64,000 nt of DNA from Tetmemena sp. SeJ-2015. Its lineage: Eukaryota > Ciliophora > Spirotrichea > Sporadotrichida > Oxytrichidae. The notes beneath the pieces are model-generated. The model made no database searches and was not told where the DNA came from. It worked only from the letters and a program-made list of their open reading frames with translations. The translations under genes were made by a program, and so were the position numbers. Of the stretch, positions 22,160-33,139 are shown piece by piece (the stretch's first letter is position 1; each line of letters opens with the position of its first letter). Location of the stretch: NCBI GenBank assembly GCA_027382625.1, contig JAJKFJ010022619.1, positions 1-64,000 on the forward strand, read 5' to 3'.

Positions 22160-23038
22160 GAGAGCATGTCTCCAATATTGATAACGAAGGAGTGTTGGAC
22201 TGGTCTAGCAGATTTGAACTCATCTCCAACAAGCACTTACAGCCCTGGATAACCCAAAGTAGAAAGAAGAGTCACAAATCCAGAGTCGGTGTGCTGAGCA
22301 ATTAGAATTTTGTATTGAGCACCTCTGACAAGATCATTCTTGACAACTCCTCTATCTCTGGGCATATAGTGATTTATCGAATACGTTGAGAGTGTGCTGT
22401 GTTCGTACCACCCATCAAAGAAATCAGGGGATTTTCCAAGACCCTCAGCTATCAAACTAACTAATTCTGAGGCTACTCTTACTCTAAGTTTGTAGTGCTC
22501 CTTCATGTACTTCGTGAATTCCTTAGCTTCATCGTTATAATCTGGCCATGGGGTCTGCTCGTGCAATGAGAATTCTCTTTCATCAGGTCTTACTTCTTCC
22601 AAGTCCATGCCCATATCATAGATTTCAACATGTGATGGGTCATTATCAATGAAAGGTGCAAGTCCTCTGTAGATATTAAAATATATTTTGTATTTAGATA
22701 AAATGAGTGAATTTATTTACTATATTGGGGTTCTCGGGGTTCCAGAATCTCTTGTGATACTTTTTCTTTGTCTCTTCTGGCTAAGCGCAGAACCATTTGC
22801 CCCATTTGACTAGATCTCTCTCATCATATCCTGGAACATTAGTGATGAGGAAGAAGCCCACGGTCTTTAATTCATGAATAACTGCTTCTATTTTTTGTTA
22901 TCTCGACCAAGTCCAGTCAATCTATGCTAAATCATGAAGCTCTCCAAGCTCTAAGTCACCCTTAATGTTCTCAGTGGCTTTGATTGATTCTTCTAGTATT
23001 TGCTGCTAGAGTTTGAGTGATTCTTCTGTCTTGTACAT
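22160..23038 (-). CDS. IPNS-like 2OG-Fe(II) oxygenase, scrambled: segment 1
   Basis: Isopenicillin N synthase-like dioxygenases use ferrous iron and usually 2-oxoglutarate to oxidise small molecules. ATG at 23038 (MYKTEESLKLQQQ). The N-terminal DIOX_N part reads IHELKTVGFFLITNVPGYDE and KKKYHKRFWNPEN; after a 49-bp IES (22678-22726, pointer AATAT) come YRGLAPFIDNDPSHVEIYD and YSINHYMPRDRG. The iron-binding HxD is in IAQHTDSGFVTLLSTLGYPG. The segment ends at INIGDML with pointer ATGCTCTC (22160-22167). The distal iron His and the RxS motif are absent here; they are supplied by segment 2 on the plus strand at 23219. The four segments give a protein of ordinary family length (about 370 residues). 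Confidence 0.9.
22678..22726. other. IES, 49 bp, pointer AATAT (oxygenase gene)
   Basis: On the minus strand AATAT is at 22722-22726 and 22673-22677. Removal joins NPENPNI to YRGLAPFID. A GT-AG intron is possible by sequence but breaks the frame. Confidence 0.8.
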
Positions 23039-23218
23039 GTGAGTGTGTTTGTGATGTGTTAATCTTTTGTATAATATTTAATATCTTAAAGCTAGAGATT
23101 AAATAGAGGATATGAATTTAATGACGTATAATTATTCCCAACCTCATACTACTTTTATATATTACATATTTGTTTCTTATTATTTATGAGAAGGTAAATA
23201 ATTTGGAGAGTGTATGAA

Positions 23219-23310
23219 ATGCTCTCAAGAATAACAAACTACATCTTGAAAGCGACTCTTCACAGAGTGATTGACATCGGAGACGACAGATTCTCAAGTC
23301 CCTTCTTCTT
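23219..23310 (+). CDS. IPNS-like oxygenase, segment 2 (inverted)
   Basis: The segment begins with the pointer ATGCTCTC (23219-23226), identical to the end of segment 1 on the other strand. It reads MLSRITNYILKATLHRVIDI and then DDRFSSPFFF, providing the second iron His (LHRV) and the 2OG-binding RxS. It ends with the 12-bp pointer TCCCTTCTTCTT (23299-23310), which recurs in segment 3 on the minus strand. Confidence 0.9.
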
Positions 23311-23330
23311 CTATAAATAAGTAAATTTGA

Positions 23331-23438
23331 TATGGAGACTACTTAATCGATAAGATCACAGGTTACTGTCTATCCTATCAAGGACTCTTCAAGGGAAAGA
23401 GGTCTGAACAAACTGCCCTTTCTCTATCTTAAGAGTGA
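23331..23438 (+). CDS. IPNS-like oxygenase, segment 4 (3' end)
   Basis: It starts with the pointer TATGGAGACT (23331-23340) and reads YGDYLIDKITGYCLSYQGLF and KGKRSEQTA, ending at TGA 23436-23438. The YGDY-L motif is the normal C-terminal signature of this oxygenase family, so the joint is well supported. The last residues are less certain because another reading on the minus strand overlaps from 23389. Confidence 0.75.
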
Positions 23439-24620
23439 GCAACTTTGCTAATATGCTTCCATGAACCCTGAAATGACTTAGATCTTGCTGATCTGGGAAT
23501 GGAATTAAGTTGTATTCAAGACTTGAAGATTTTACATATTCATAATCGACAAAAGAATTGTCGTTCATCAAATAATTACTTAGATTTTACTAAACATTAA
23601 CACAGCCCTCTGTCTTTCTCTTTTAAGTTTGTATGTTTAACATTTTGCTTCTTAAAATAATATATTCTCAATGAATCACGCTATCTTAATCTGACATGAG
23701 AGAGATTTAAGTGAGTGGGTGTGTGGTCTAGATTATGGTCTAGATTATTTTTGAAATGGGTTAAAATATTTATTAATAAGTTATTAAATAAGTAGGAGAT
23801 TTATAAAATATTATATAATTTCTTGCTTATGACTGTTTCTCATTGGTTTATAAAAGCATTTAAGATATTTTGAAATTAAATGATATGTGATAAGATTAGG
23901 TAGCTCAAAATTTGATAAATATAAATTTATAGCTTCATAGAAAATGGATAAGATTGGAGTAAAATAATCTAAAGTAATAAATATAAAAAGAATTTAGAGA
24001 GTTTTAATTAATTATATATCTATTTCTTATGACTAATTATATTTGCATAGTATTTAATCTAGAGAATGGCTGCTTGAGCCAATGAGGGATAAAAGTTAAT
24101 GTGTTTGTGTGTGAGCTGCTCTCTCCAGCATTCGGAGGAAGAGACCCCGTTCCGCTATATTATGGAGAGTACTGCTCTGGAAGACACTTTGGCATATTCC
24201 CTTGGAACTTTGAGCTATCAACAGAGCTCAAATCCTACACGCAATGCCATCTTTTCATTTTGAATACTTCCTTGTCCTGACTTAACTTGACATTAACTAA
24301 ATAATACAATTATAGCTCTAATTTATAATTATTGATTTAATTTATAAGTAAATATTATATTAATAGCAAATGAGTAACAATGGGAATATAAGGATATTGT
24401 TGATGGAGAGAGAAGAGTCAGAAGGATCAATTGTAGTTCGAATCATGAGTTTCATTCGTAAATTACCCATTGTTTAAAGTCATCATCTCATTCTCTCCAT
24501 CAACTAGCACTAAGCTATTTGAATCAGGTTTGTGGCTTACCTTAGAGTCTAGTTAACTGATAAATGATATTGCTGTTTCAAGTGCTTGCTCAGAGAAAGC
24601 AAGATGAGAGCATATCTAGT
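23389..24620 (-). CDS. Candidate hypothetical gene pieces on the minus strand
   Basis: Three separate stretches of protein-like composition lie on this strand. 24620-24410 includes PDSNSLVLVDGENEMMTLNN. 24260-24100 includes SVDSSKFQGNMPKCLPEQYS and GTGSLPPNAGESSSHTN. 23571-23389 is a clean frame (MMNDNSFVDYEYVKSSSLEY, FPDQQDLSHFRVHGSILAKL) ending in TGA. They may be MDSs of one polar protein, but I could not prove joints by pointers. The spaces between are AT-rich. The plus reading of the middle piece is also open, so strand is uncertain there. Product unknown. Confidence 0.35.
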
Positions 24621-24762
24621 ACAATTTTAGTTTAATAATTATAAAATATATGTTACTTTATCATTATATGCGATTTACAGCCAACTATAATCAATCTAAT
24701 TATTTAGCAAATAATTTAATATATAAGTCTTTAAACTCTTTAAAACCCCTGCTGAATTCATC

Positions 24763-26593
24763 ATGGAGCAAATCCAATCCAACGACCAACTCATCAAAGC
24801 TAGCTAAGACTATAATCTTAATGATTTCAATTCTGAGTAAAATGAAGTGCCTTAAATCATTCAAGAACATAAACAAAATAATAACAGCGACTTAACATTT
24901 CAAAATTAAAATAAAAATGGATATCTTTAGCAAACTTATAAATAAAATGAAACCAGAGTTGAAACTGATTAAACTAATATAAATGCTTTGAGCTCATAAA
25001 ATGAGAGTTAAGGATTATTTGTTGCAGTCACAAAAGACTAAATACTTACATAACTAAATTCAAATTCCCAAAGTAGAGTTTAAAAACCAGTTTTCTTTCT
25101 TACAAGTGGAAAGCAAAGTATGGATGTGGATTAGTCAATTTAATTGGTTATTATATAAATAAGATATTAGAATGATCAGAACAGATTAAATACAGCTAGC
25201 ATGAAGTAAATGATTAGCGCCTCTCCCCACCAACTCATAGCCAACAATTCTAATTACAAGCACCGTCTAATGACATCTGGAATATCTATGAGAAATTAAA
25301 GTCGCTATAATCAACAACATCTTCCAGAGTTGAGGCAAACTCAATACTAGGCTCTTAGGTTTTCAAGTGCTAATCTTAAACATTCTTTCAACAACACATA
25401 AAATAATTCTTCATTCATGAATGAGTCTGCAATGAATATTCTAAGAATCTTTTTTTGCTTTATAATTTATTATAAAATATTAATTTGAGGAGATCTCCTT
25501 ATGCTTATAATATTTATTTAATGTCTAGTTTTAAAATTGAGTATAGCACTCTAGTGTTCGATAGACCAACTAATATTTCATAATTCAAAAACTTCCCTAG
25601 CTACTCTTTCAACTAAGGATAAATTCCATATAAGCATGTTATTTCAAAGGAGCATGTGTAGGATATAATAGGTAAAGAATCTCCAGGGGTTGGGTCTTAT
25701 AGTGTAGCAAATAATAATATATTTTAGATAGCTTAGGCATTTTTGAAACAACAGGCTAGCAAGGCACCCACTTTTAAAATGCCTAGAGCATCTAGGTTTT
25801 AAGAGTATAATAAGTTATAAGAATACAAGGGAACTGCTCCACTCAATCATAGTCCAAACCTAAATGAGTTCAATTAAAGAGAGTCGACCTTGAAAGCAAT
25901 AAGTTTCCCAAAGCAAGACGATACATGGTGTCCAGAGACAAATTAGAAAAAAGAAATCTTTCACCTGGCCCAGGAGATTATGACCATTCTAATGTTTCAG
26001 GCACTTTTGAGTCCTCATTCAGTAAGACTGCAAATATTAGCACTTAAGTTCTTAGAACAATTATTTATCCTATTAATTTTAAAATTCAGTAACAGCTCCA
26101 CACATTAGATCCAGCAAATTAATCTTAGCTAACAATAAGTCAAATTAGGAATTAGATTCAGTAAAAAAGCTAGCAGTAACTCATGAATCGCACTCTTTAT
26201 AAAATGCCTAGAATAAAGTCTAAGAAGATATACTTTCCAGAATATTCAAAAGAGTTTCAAAATCAGTATGGGCCAGGACCAGGCATATACTAGTATGAGA
26301 AGTATTAAGCTTGCTTTGATCCTTCAAAAACAATAGGAACTAAATTCCCCAGGGTATTCTTAAAACATTTAAATAATTTTAATAGGAGGCAAGAAGGATG
26401 TCTATCCAAGAAATAGAAAAAGACAGTTCTCCCTTGCATTATGCAAGTAGGGAGTAACAAATACAGCAATTCAATTCAAAGAGCTTCATTCATGCAAACT
26501 AAACTTTTTCTTTTAAGAGTTATTTTTTCATCAAGCAGGTCTTTCGATGTCTCAAAAAGTAAATTTTATTATACTAAAGAATTTAATGGGTGA
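24763..26593 (+). CDS. SHIPPO/STPGR-repeat protein with Q/N-rich N-terminus
   Basis: ATG at 24763 (MEQIQSNDQLIKASQDYNLN) opens a frame of about 230 codons that needs some 40 TAA/TAG as Gln; it is Gln/Asn-rich. From 25510 come STPGR-type (sperm-tail PG-rich, SHIPPO) repeats known from ODF3/STPG proteins that decorate ciliary doublet microtubules: ESPGVGSYSVANNN, NLSPGPGDYDHSNVSG and YGPGPGIYQYEKYQ, with intervening phenylalanine/proline-rich spacers. A likely 31-base intron (gtattc...aatag, near 26356) joins KFPR to RQEGCLSKKQ. The TGA is at 26591-26593. One frame change near 25915 and an AT-rich stretch at 25460-25520 (IES or intron) were not resolved. Whether the Q/N-rich part and the repeat part are one gene is inferred from their same strand and adjacency. 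Confidence 0.7.
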
Positions 26594-26827
26594 TAGGATT
26601 GAAAAAACTTGAATATAGAGAGAGATCAACTCTAAAAAAAGTGATATATTTGACTGAGTAAAAATACTTTAAATTAATTTTTAATGGTAGGGACAACCAA
26701 TGTGTAGATTTTGGTCAAAACACTCACTGTAACTACCTCTGATTGCTATTTATTTTGTTTTAAGTCTTATTTATATTTTTGAGTTGGAGAGTGGAATCCT
26801 TTTGAATGTTATAGTTTGTCAAAGTTT

Positions 26828-27078
26828 TTTTGAGTTTACTTTCTCAAATGGCTCTGAAATAATAAAAAGTGTTAAGTTGTTTTGAGTATTTCTGGCTTTT
26901 TGATGAACTCTCTGAAACTTGCTTTTATCTTTGGTGCTCTTGGTGCCTTCGTTGTCTTGAATCTTTGCCTTGACATTCTCAATAGTATTAGCTTAACTTC
27001 TCCGAAGAGAGTCTTTGTTGTTGCTATTGCTATTACTATTTTTGCTGTTAGAGTGGTTAGGTTCCACTTTTAAATATA
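26828..27078 (-). CDS. Fragment with a ubiquitin-like motif
   Basis: The minus strand is open for 80 codons to TGA near 26828. It contains TIENVKAKIQDNEG, identical to ubiquitin residues 22-35 (usual IQDKEG) apart from one position. Upstream is VEP followed by a Ser/Asn-rich insert instead of the short VEPSD; downstream the ubiquitin sequence (GIPPDQQRLIF) is missing and Lys/Gln-rich sequence follows. It is therefore a fragment, either an MDS of a scrambled ubiquitin-fold gene or a germline pseudogene. Confidence 0.4.
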
Positions 27079-27361
27079 GAGATATATCAAATTAAAAACT
27101 TAATTTATTAAAGAATAGTCAGAAAGACTCAAAAATATTCAATTTCAAAAATATATGCTTTCTATTCAACATTATATTCTTAAATATATTTAAAAATTGT
27201 TATAAATATTATTACAATCTAAAAGAGTTTAGTTATGAGAAATATTAATTAAATTTAACTAATAAATCATATCTAAAATTTCATCACTTCATAATATAAA
27301 ATCAACAAGTTCACATTTTAGCATTATAGGGAAGATACGAGTGGATGGCCAAGATATTATC

Positions 27362-27650
27362 AATGTTTTTAATGCTTAAATTTGTCAATTTATTATTCAT
27401 AATATGATCGCTAACCTATAATTGACCTCATCTCCCACTCTTTTCACCCTCATTCCACTTCATTGAAAGCTTTCGCATTATTTCCTCAGCACTATTTTCC
27501 CACATTGATGTACTTAGGGAGAGCATTGAGAAAGATGAGTGAGGGTGAAAGGAGTGGGAGAGAGTGTGCTAGCTAATTGAGGTCAATTATAGGTTATCGA
27601 TCATATTATGAATAATTAATTGACAAATTTAAGCATTAAAAACATTGCTA
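27362..27650. repeat. Inverted repeat with ~100-bp arms
   Basis: Arms at about 27362-27460 and 27540-27650 are inverted copies (TTTTTAATGCTTAAATTTGT against its complement near 27625, and GAGGTCAATTATAGGTTA against 27410). The short GAAGATACGAGTG at 27332-27344 and its complement at 27768-27780 lie further out in inverted orientation. Confidence 0.7.
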
Positions 27651-27768
27651 GTATCTTTTTTAAGCTTGAGCTAACAGTCGCCTTCTTCTTGCTTCTTTAA
27701 CCTGCAGTCAAGTACAAGGTTGTAGAAATTCTTATTGCTCTTCACTTTATTGATCTTACTCTTGATGA
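27640..27768 (-). CDS. Short coding segment, product unknown
   Basis: After a TGA the minus frame reads IIKSKINKVKSNKNFYNLVL and DCRLKKQEEGDCQLKLKK with balanced codon use, then enters the inverted-repeat arm. Probably a small MDS. No family recognised. Confidence 0.35.
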
Positions 27769-27789
27769 TTCACTCGTATCTTCCCTATA

Positions 27790-28600
27790 TTAAATTTATA
27801 TTAAAGTATACATTCATTTAATAATCGAATACCATTACTTAAAATTAATTTTTAAGACTTCAAAATCTTGTTAATTAGGACTATCAAAATTTGATATGGG
27901 CGATTTCGAATATATTATGGCAATGAAATTCAATTTTATAAAAAAATATAAAAAAAAGAGTTTTGCATAAGAAAGAAAAATAAAGAACTAGTAAGTTTCC
28001 CTGCTCAATACTTAGATTAGAGAGAATATTTTTGATAGATATTGATTAGGAATGGATAATCAGGGATAAAAGATATTTGTGATAAATTAAATAGTAGACT
28101 TTGATTTGAATCCTGATGTTCATTGCTCACCCTAGATGATTGAATTTCCCACCATACTTCTAATCCTTCACTTTAAAATCTTTTTGTATTTTTGTATCAC
28201 CAATATTTTTAGCAGTTGATGCGATAGCAATAACAGTAGTAGTAATAGCAAAAGTAAAAATATTTTATTTAAAAAAAAAAACATTTAAGATGATGATGAA
28301 TAAGAGGAGAATGAAGAAAGTAAATTAGAGGAAGAATAGTTTAAAACGAGGAAAAGAAGGAAAATAAATTAGAGATGTTTAGAAGGAAAAAAAAATTCAA
28401 AACTGATATAGTGAAGTTCAAATGTAATATATTAAATATCTAGACATTTATTTATCTATAATTAATTAATATTCTAATGCATTAACATATACACTTTTGT
28501 TCTTCATTTCTCTAATCCATTCTAATTCTGCCTAAATATGGGATAATTAATTTATTTTTGGATTTTAGTAATCTTTTATTGTATAAATAATGAGATAACT
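27790..28600. other. AT-rich non-coding DNA
   Basis: No supported gene; A-rich tracts at 28270-28400. Confidence 0.5.
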
Positions 28601-28603
28601 AGA

Positions 28604-29624
28604 TTTACTCTTTTCTCTATATAGTCTAGATTTAAGCAGGATTTTCAAATTTTTATACTGATACAGTGGCTGTTGACCTATGCTAGTGGAGAGCAGGCTG
28701 AGTTTTCTGATGTGGTGGTCTTGATGTAGTGGCCGTTTTTAAGGTTGTCAATTCTCGCAGAAATTTAATTGAGAAACCGAATTTTAATAAAATAATTAAG
28801 AACAACTTCAAATTTTTAAATTTACCAGATTGCTTTATTGGTGTATTGGTTTATATTCATGAGTACATATCACAATTACTGCACTTGAATTTCCACGAAT
28901 CCACAAATCAATCAAACTACCGCAGCTAAACTTAGAGATTAGGTCTACCAGGGTGTCATCGCGGTCAAACATTTACGATCTCCTCTCTGAGCGGCAACAG
29001 TATCAGAAAGAAGAGAGTGATCCATGGCCAGTGAGGAGTGCCCCCAGGGAATGAGGGTTCGATAGAGACGGTGTGCCTGTGTGATCAGTGCTTGCTGTAA
29101 GGACTAGGTAAATGATTAGAGCAGCATTAACAGTGAAGAATGGTTCAAGAGTCACACCGTCTCTATCGAACCCTCATTCCCTGGGGGCACTCCTCACTGG
29201 CCATGGATCACTCTCTTCTTTCTGATACTGTTGCCGCTCAGAGAGGAGATCGTAAATGTTTGACCGCGATGACACCCTGGTAGACCTAATCTCTAAGTTT
29301 AGCTGCGGTAGTTTGATTGATTTGTGGATTCGTGGAAATTCAAGTGCAGTAATTGTGATATGTACTCATGAATATAAACCAATACACCAATAAAGCAATC
29401 TGGTAAATTTAAAAATTTGAAGTTGTTCTTAATTATTTTATTAAAATTCGGTTTCTCAATTAAATTTCTGCGAGAATTGACAACCTTAAAAACGGCCACT
29501 ACATCAAGACCACCACATCAGAAAACTCAGCCTGCTCTCCACTAGCATAGGTCAACAGCCACTGTATCAGTATAAAAATTTGAAAATCCTGCTTAAATCT
29601 AGACTATATAGAGAAAAGAGTAAA
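28604..29624. repeat. 472-bp inverted repeat, apparently perfect, with 77-bp loop
   Basis: The arms 28604-29075 and 29153-29624 have equal length and I found no mismatch by eye; the 66-codon open frames they carry (28729-28929 plus, 29499-29299 minus) are identical. The centre 29076-29152 is unique. The inner third of the arms is GC-richer (GCCCCCAGGGAATGAGG) than the outer part. Confidence 0.95.
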
Positions 29625-30015
29625 GGTAAAATACAAGTATACAGCTTTGCTGAATTTATCTTTTCGTGTTTGAATCTATCTCCCTTTGTCTTATTCTAAG
29701 ATATAAATATTTTACTTTTATATAACTGCTGAATTGAATATAAAATTATGGGTCGAATATGAATGCATATAGAGGATTTTAAAAATGTACAATATAACTA
29801 CTATAAAGTACGGGTTTCTCAATTACGAGTATGAATTCGGATGAAAGTTAGTATGAGTATTTAATTTACTTTTAGATTTGTACATGGTAGTTTGATTTAT
29901 AAATAGATGCAACAATTTTTGTAATTAGAGATAGATTCATAGTTAAACTTCCTATTTCCATATAACCTCTTCTTTGATTAGCTAATAAATGTCCTTCACT
30001 TTGTATTCCGATCTA
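29625..30015. other. AT-rich spacer
   Basis: No supported gene. Confidence 0.45.
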
Positions 30016-30016
30016 A

Positions 30017-30185
30017 GTTCATTATGCATTTTATTTGCGTCCAAGCTCGCTGATCATCTCGGTGGAATGTGTTTCCATAAAAGTATTGCCAGTTGTAATA
30101 ATGTTCCTCCACTATTAGCTATTAAATTTAATTTGAATTTTTTATTCTGGATCAATTTTAAACTCAGTTTTGTAATTTAGAGTCG
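30017..30185 (-). CDS. 3' coding segment of a hypothetical protein
   Basis: The minus strand reads KTEFKIDPEQKIQIKFNSQQ, WRNIITTGNTFMETHSTEMI, SELGRKQNAQ and TGA near 30017, using TAA/TAG as Gln several times. Composition is good. The upstream part is not found next to it. Family unknown. Confidence 0.4.
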
Positions 30186-30416
30186 CTACATTTCATTATT
30201 TTAAATTTGTTAATCATACAATCGTATTTGACCTATAAGATGATTTAAAAAATGCAAGATTAATAATTAATTCTATTTAAGATCTCTCTTCTTTATTTTA
30301 TCATTTTTAAATTTATAAATAAAATAAGTAATAAAATGGAAAATAAAGCTGCTCTGGATATGCTTATTTTACATATTTTAGAGTTCTTTAGACCACAGTA
30401 TTATGTTGATGATGAT

Positions 30417-30605
30417 TTAGGGGAGATAGGCATCTTTTTTTAAAATATTCAATAGCATTAAGCTTATATATAGATGAGAAAACAGGTTGTCAAATACAAC
30501 AAGAATCGCAACCTCTACTCCATACAAGCCAACCATAATTACTCTTAGCCAAGCCCCAAACAAGAATACTTTGAAATCTCTAGCTTTCAGCTTAAAAGAA
30601 AACAT
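30417..30605 (-). CDS. Possible membrane-protein fragment
   Basis: A 60-codon frame with two hydrophobic segments (VFLFGAWLRVIMVGLYGVEV, then AILVVFDNLFSHLYISLMLL) and basic ends. It could be an MDS of a membrane protein or a chance frame; no ATG or pointer supports it. Confidence 0.25.
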   Translation of the reverse strand: MFSFKLKARDFKVFLFGAWLRVIMVGLYGVEVAILVVFDNLFSHLYISLMLLNILKKDAYLP

Positions 30606-31019
30606 TCAACAGTATTCATCAGCATAAAGTTAGCAAAAACTAAATTAAAATTAACACAAAATTATCAAAATATAACAAATAAATTACTAAATGTAAGACT
30701 GATATTAAGTTAACAATTAGAAATTAAAAATATTACTTTAATCTTAAATCTATCTCTTCATACAACCAAAGAGATCGCTCTAAATAGAATAATTATTTAA
30801 TATTGCATTTTATAAAATCAGCTTAATTTTTTATTCTTCAATATAATGATGATTAACTTCATGTAGTTTGATTTAAATATTTGGATATAAACTTTTGGGA
30901 AATCAAGCAGGTGAGTATAATTAAAGTAAATTTAATTTGTAATAAGAATCAAGAAGGATTTGTGAAGATAAAGGGTAAGAAAAGAATTATTAACCTTTTA
31001 CATATTTACAAACATCACA

Positions 31020-32047
31020 ATGCAGAGGAAGGTGCTGCCACCATAGCTAGCTCAACTCGTTATCCTGCTGAGGTTCAGAACGCTGACTCCCACCGAGGAC
31101 AGCCTCAGCTATTGCTCCTACGCCAGATCATGGCTGCGACTGGAGTTGGAATGTTCTCCATTCAGAAAGCATGCTGAGGGGCGCTAAGGGCTCCGACCGC
31201 GCATTGCAGTGAAGCTAAAGCGCGAGGCTGCTGACTTCGAGCACCCTGTTTTGAGCGACCACACTCTGGCACGTGGAAGCACCTCAGCCTCTCTCAGCGA
31301 TGCCTCATGTTCCATCGCCATAACCCCGAGGTGCTGCTCAGCAAGGGCTCGCTGAGAAGGATGTACCGCGCGCATGGCATCAAGTTCAAGGTGACTAGAA
31401 GCGACTACAGCCTGAGCAGCCATAAGCGAGAGGAGATACTGAGGACATAAGCTAGCGTCTACAGGCGGATGCTGGCGTTCAGGGGTGAGAGGGCTCACAT
31501 AGTCTACCTCGATGAGACCATCTTCAAGCCTTACCATGCAACCATCAGGTCCTGGGCCAAGCCTTACCAGAACCAGGTCCTGCTCAAGGAGGGAATCAAG
31601 CTCGACACCATGGCGGCGCTCGTTATGGTCAGCTCGACCGCGGGCCTGGAAGGGTTCGCGCTGCGGGAGATGTCTATCACTATCGAGATCATAGCAAGAG
31701 AGCTGACGCTGCTGCGGGAGCGCCATCCTGAGGAGTAGCTCATCGTCTTCCTAGACAACCTGAGAGCCCATCACTCTCGCGCAGTGGCGCAGGCGTGCGC
31801 TGTCTCACGCATAGAGCTCGTCTTCAACGCTCCTTACTCCTCTGCGTTCAACCCCATTGAGGAGGTCTTCTCCAGAGTGAAAGCCCACTATAAGCGAGCG
31901 CTGGCGAGAGAGGACTTCAGAGTGAGTCAAAGCCAGCACATTGAGATAATCGGCAGCGCCATCCGATCGATTGAGCAAGTGGATTGTATGAAGACCATAG
32001 CGCGTGGCCTGCGGAGGATGGAAGCGAGAGTCAATGAATTAGAGTGA
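31020..32047 (+). pseudogene. TBE-type IS630/Tc1-family DDE transposase, one frameshift
   Basis: ATG at 31020 (MQRKVLPPQLAQLVILLRF) opens a Gln-code frame up to about 31265; the conserved continuation (WKHLSLSQRCLMFHRHNPEV) is one frame over, so one base is lost or gained near 31265-31275. The catalytic triad is visible: D in IVYLDETIFK (31511), D in LIVFLDNLRAHH (31754) and E in FNPIEEVFSRVK (31859), with 34 residues between the second D and E as in the IS630/Tc1/mariner superfamily. The N-terminus contains a helical region before the catalytic core. It ends at TGA 32045. TAA/TAG within the ORF must be Gln, so it is adapted to the ciliate code. Large antisense frames over this ORF are shadows of its GC-rich codons. 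Confidence 0.9.
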
Positions 32048-32317
32048 TTATGCTTAAATTTTAAGGTACTTAAGTTTATATACCTAAACTTTCATTTCAC
32101 GCCATCAGTCGCTTGGCAGGAGGAGATCTCAACATGCTCATCTCTTGGTCCAGAGGCCTCTAGCTGTTGGCAAAGCTGCCATTAGGAAGGATTGACTCCT
32201 CTCTTCCCTCATAAGCGCAACTTATCTCATACCGCTTCCTTTTCTTCTGTTATCGCTTGCCAGGTGACTTCACCTTCAATAGAGCCAAAGCCCTGCCTTT
32301 TCTCTCTATAGCCTTGC

Positions 32318-32878
32318 TCAAGCAACTAAAAACTTACTCGAGTAGTATGGCTGGGCTTCCAGGCTCCTGAGCATCTCTGGGCTGATCTCAATAGTTTCAA
32401 GCTTCTCCTCCTCGAGCTTTCCTGACATCCTCTATTGCTGTTGGGCGTGCACGAGCCTCTGTAGGAAGTCCCCTCTGAGGGTGCCCAGTATGGCAAGCAT
32501 GAAATTTCGCTCAGGCAACTCTCCCACATCCTCATAGAAGTTTAGATGCTGAAGAAGCTCCTTGTCTCCTTTCACCATTGCAAAGATGCTGCCCACCGAG
32601 AGCTCTGGATAGTTAGGCACGTTGATCTGCACGAGCTCTGCAGTCCTGATCAGCAGCTTCTGGCCAGAGAGGACGTCTCAGAGAAATCTCAGGCTTGTGC
32701 GCTTCTGGCTTGGAAGGTGGAAGCCAGCTATTTCAGCGTCAGCGATGTGGAATACCTTACCTTGAAACTTGAGGTATGAGTAGAGGTCACTCTTCGAGCT
32801 GAAGCGTGACTCAAGCTGCTTGCTGTTGACGATGTGAGTCTGGTTAATGCTCGTGTGTGTTCTGAAGCTCGAGTTCAT
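32318..32878 (-). pseudogene. TBE 22-kDa-class ORF with one in-frame TGA
   Basis: ATG at 32878 (MNSSFRTHTSINQTHIVNSK) and TGA at 32318 give 186 codons, fitting the 22-kDa class. Residues about 67 onward read SLRFL-stop-DVLSGQKLLIRT: a single TGA interrupts an otherwise continuous frame and is likely a CGA or TGG change. Later segments include LPERNFMLAILGTLRGDFLQ and EISPEMLRSLEAQPYYSS. The function of this TBE protein is not known to me. It lies between transposase and kinase ORFs on the opposite strand. Confidence 0.75.
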
Positions 32879-33139
32879 TGTGACTAACGCTAGGTCCTGC
32901 TCGTTCTGCCCGCTATGAGATAAACTTTAAGTTTGATTAAAATCGGTTACTTAAGTGCTCTATTGCAGCTTGAGTACTTAATAGGAGATGCTGCCTGATT
33001 AATATCCTACAGGGTAATTTACCCTAGTGACTTAAGCTTGTGTACCCAGCGATAGCACCCACTGAGAGTGTCTCACTCGCTGATAGCTTGTCTTGCCACG
33101 CTATGTGTTCTGGCTTTCCAATCAGGGTTGAATTCACGA

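Noticed and set aside
24100..24260. Plus-strand reading (LYYGEYCSGRHFGIFPW) first taken as the oxygenase C-terminus
   Set aside because: The true continuation was found through exact pointers at 22120-22131 and 23331-23340, leaving no place for this piece.
28729..28929. 66-codon ORF in the palindrome arm
   Set aside because: Identical in both arms because the arms are copies; no ATG-start context or domain, so not counted as a gene.
31184..31726. 180-codon minus-strand open frame
   Set aside because: Antisense to the GC-rich transposase ORF; Arg/Ser/Leu-rich shadow with no homology, while the plus strand has the DDE motifs.
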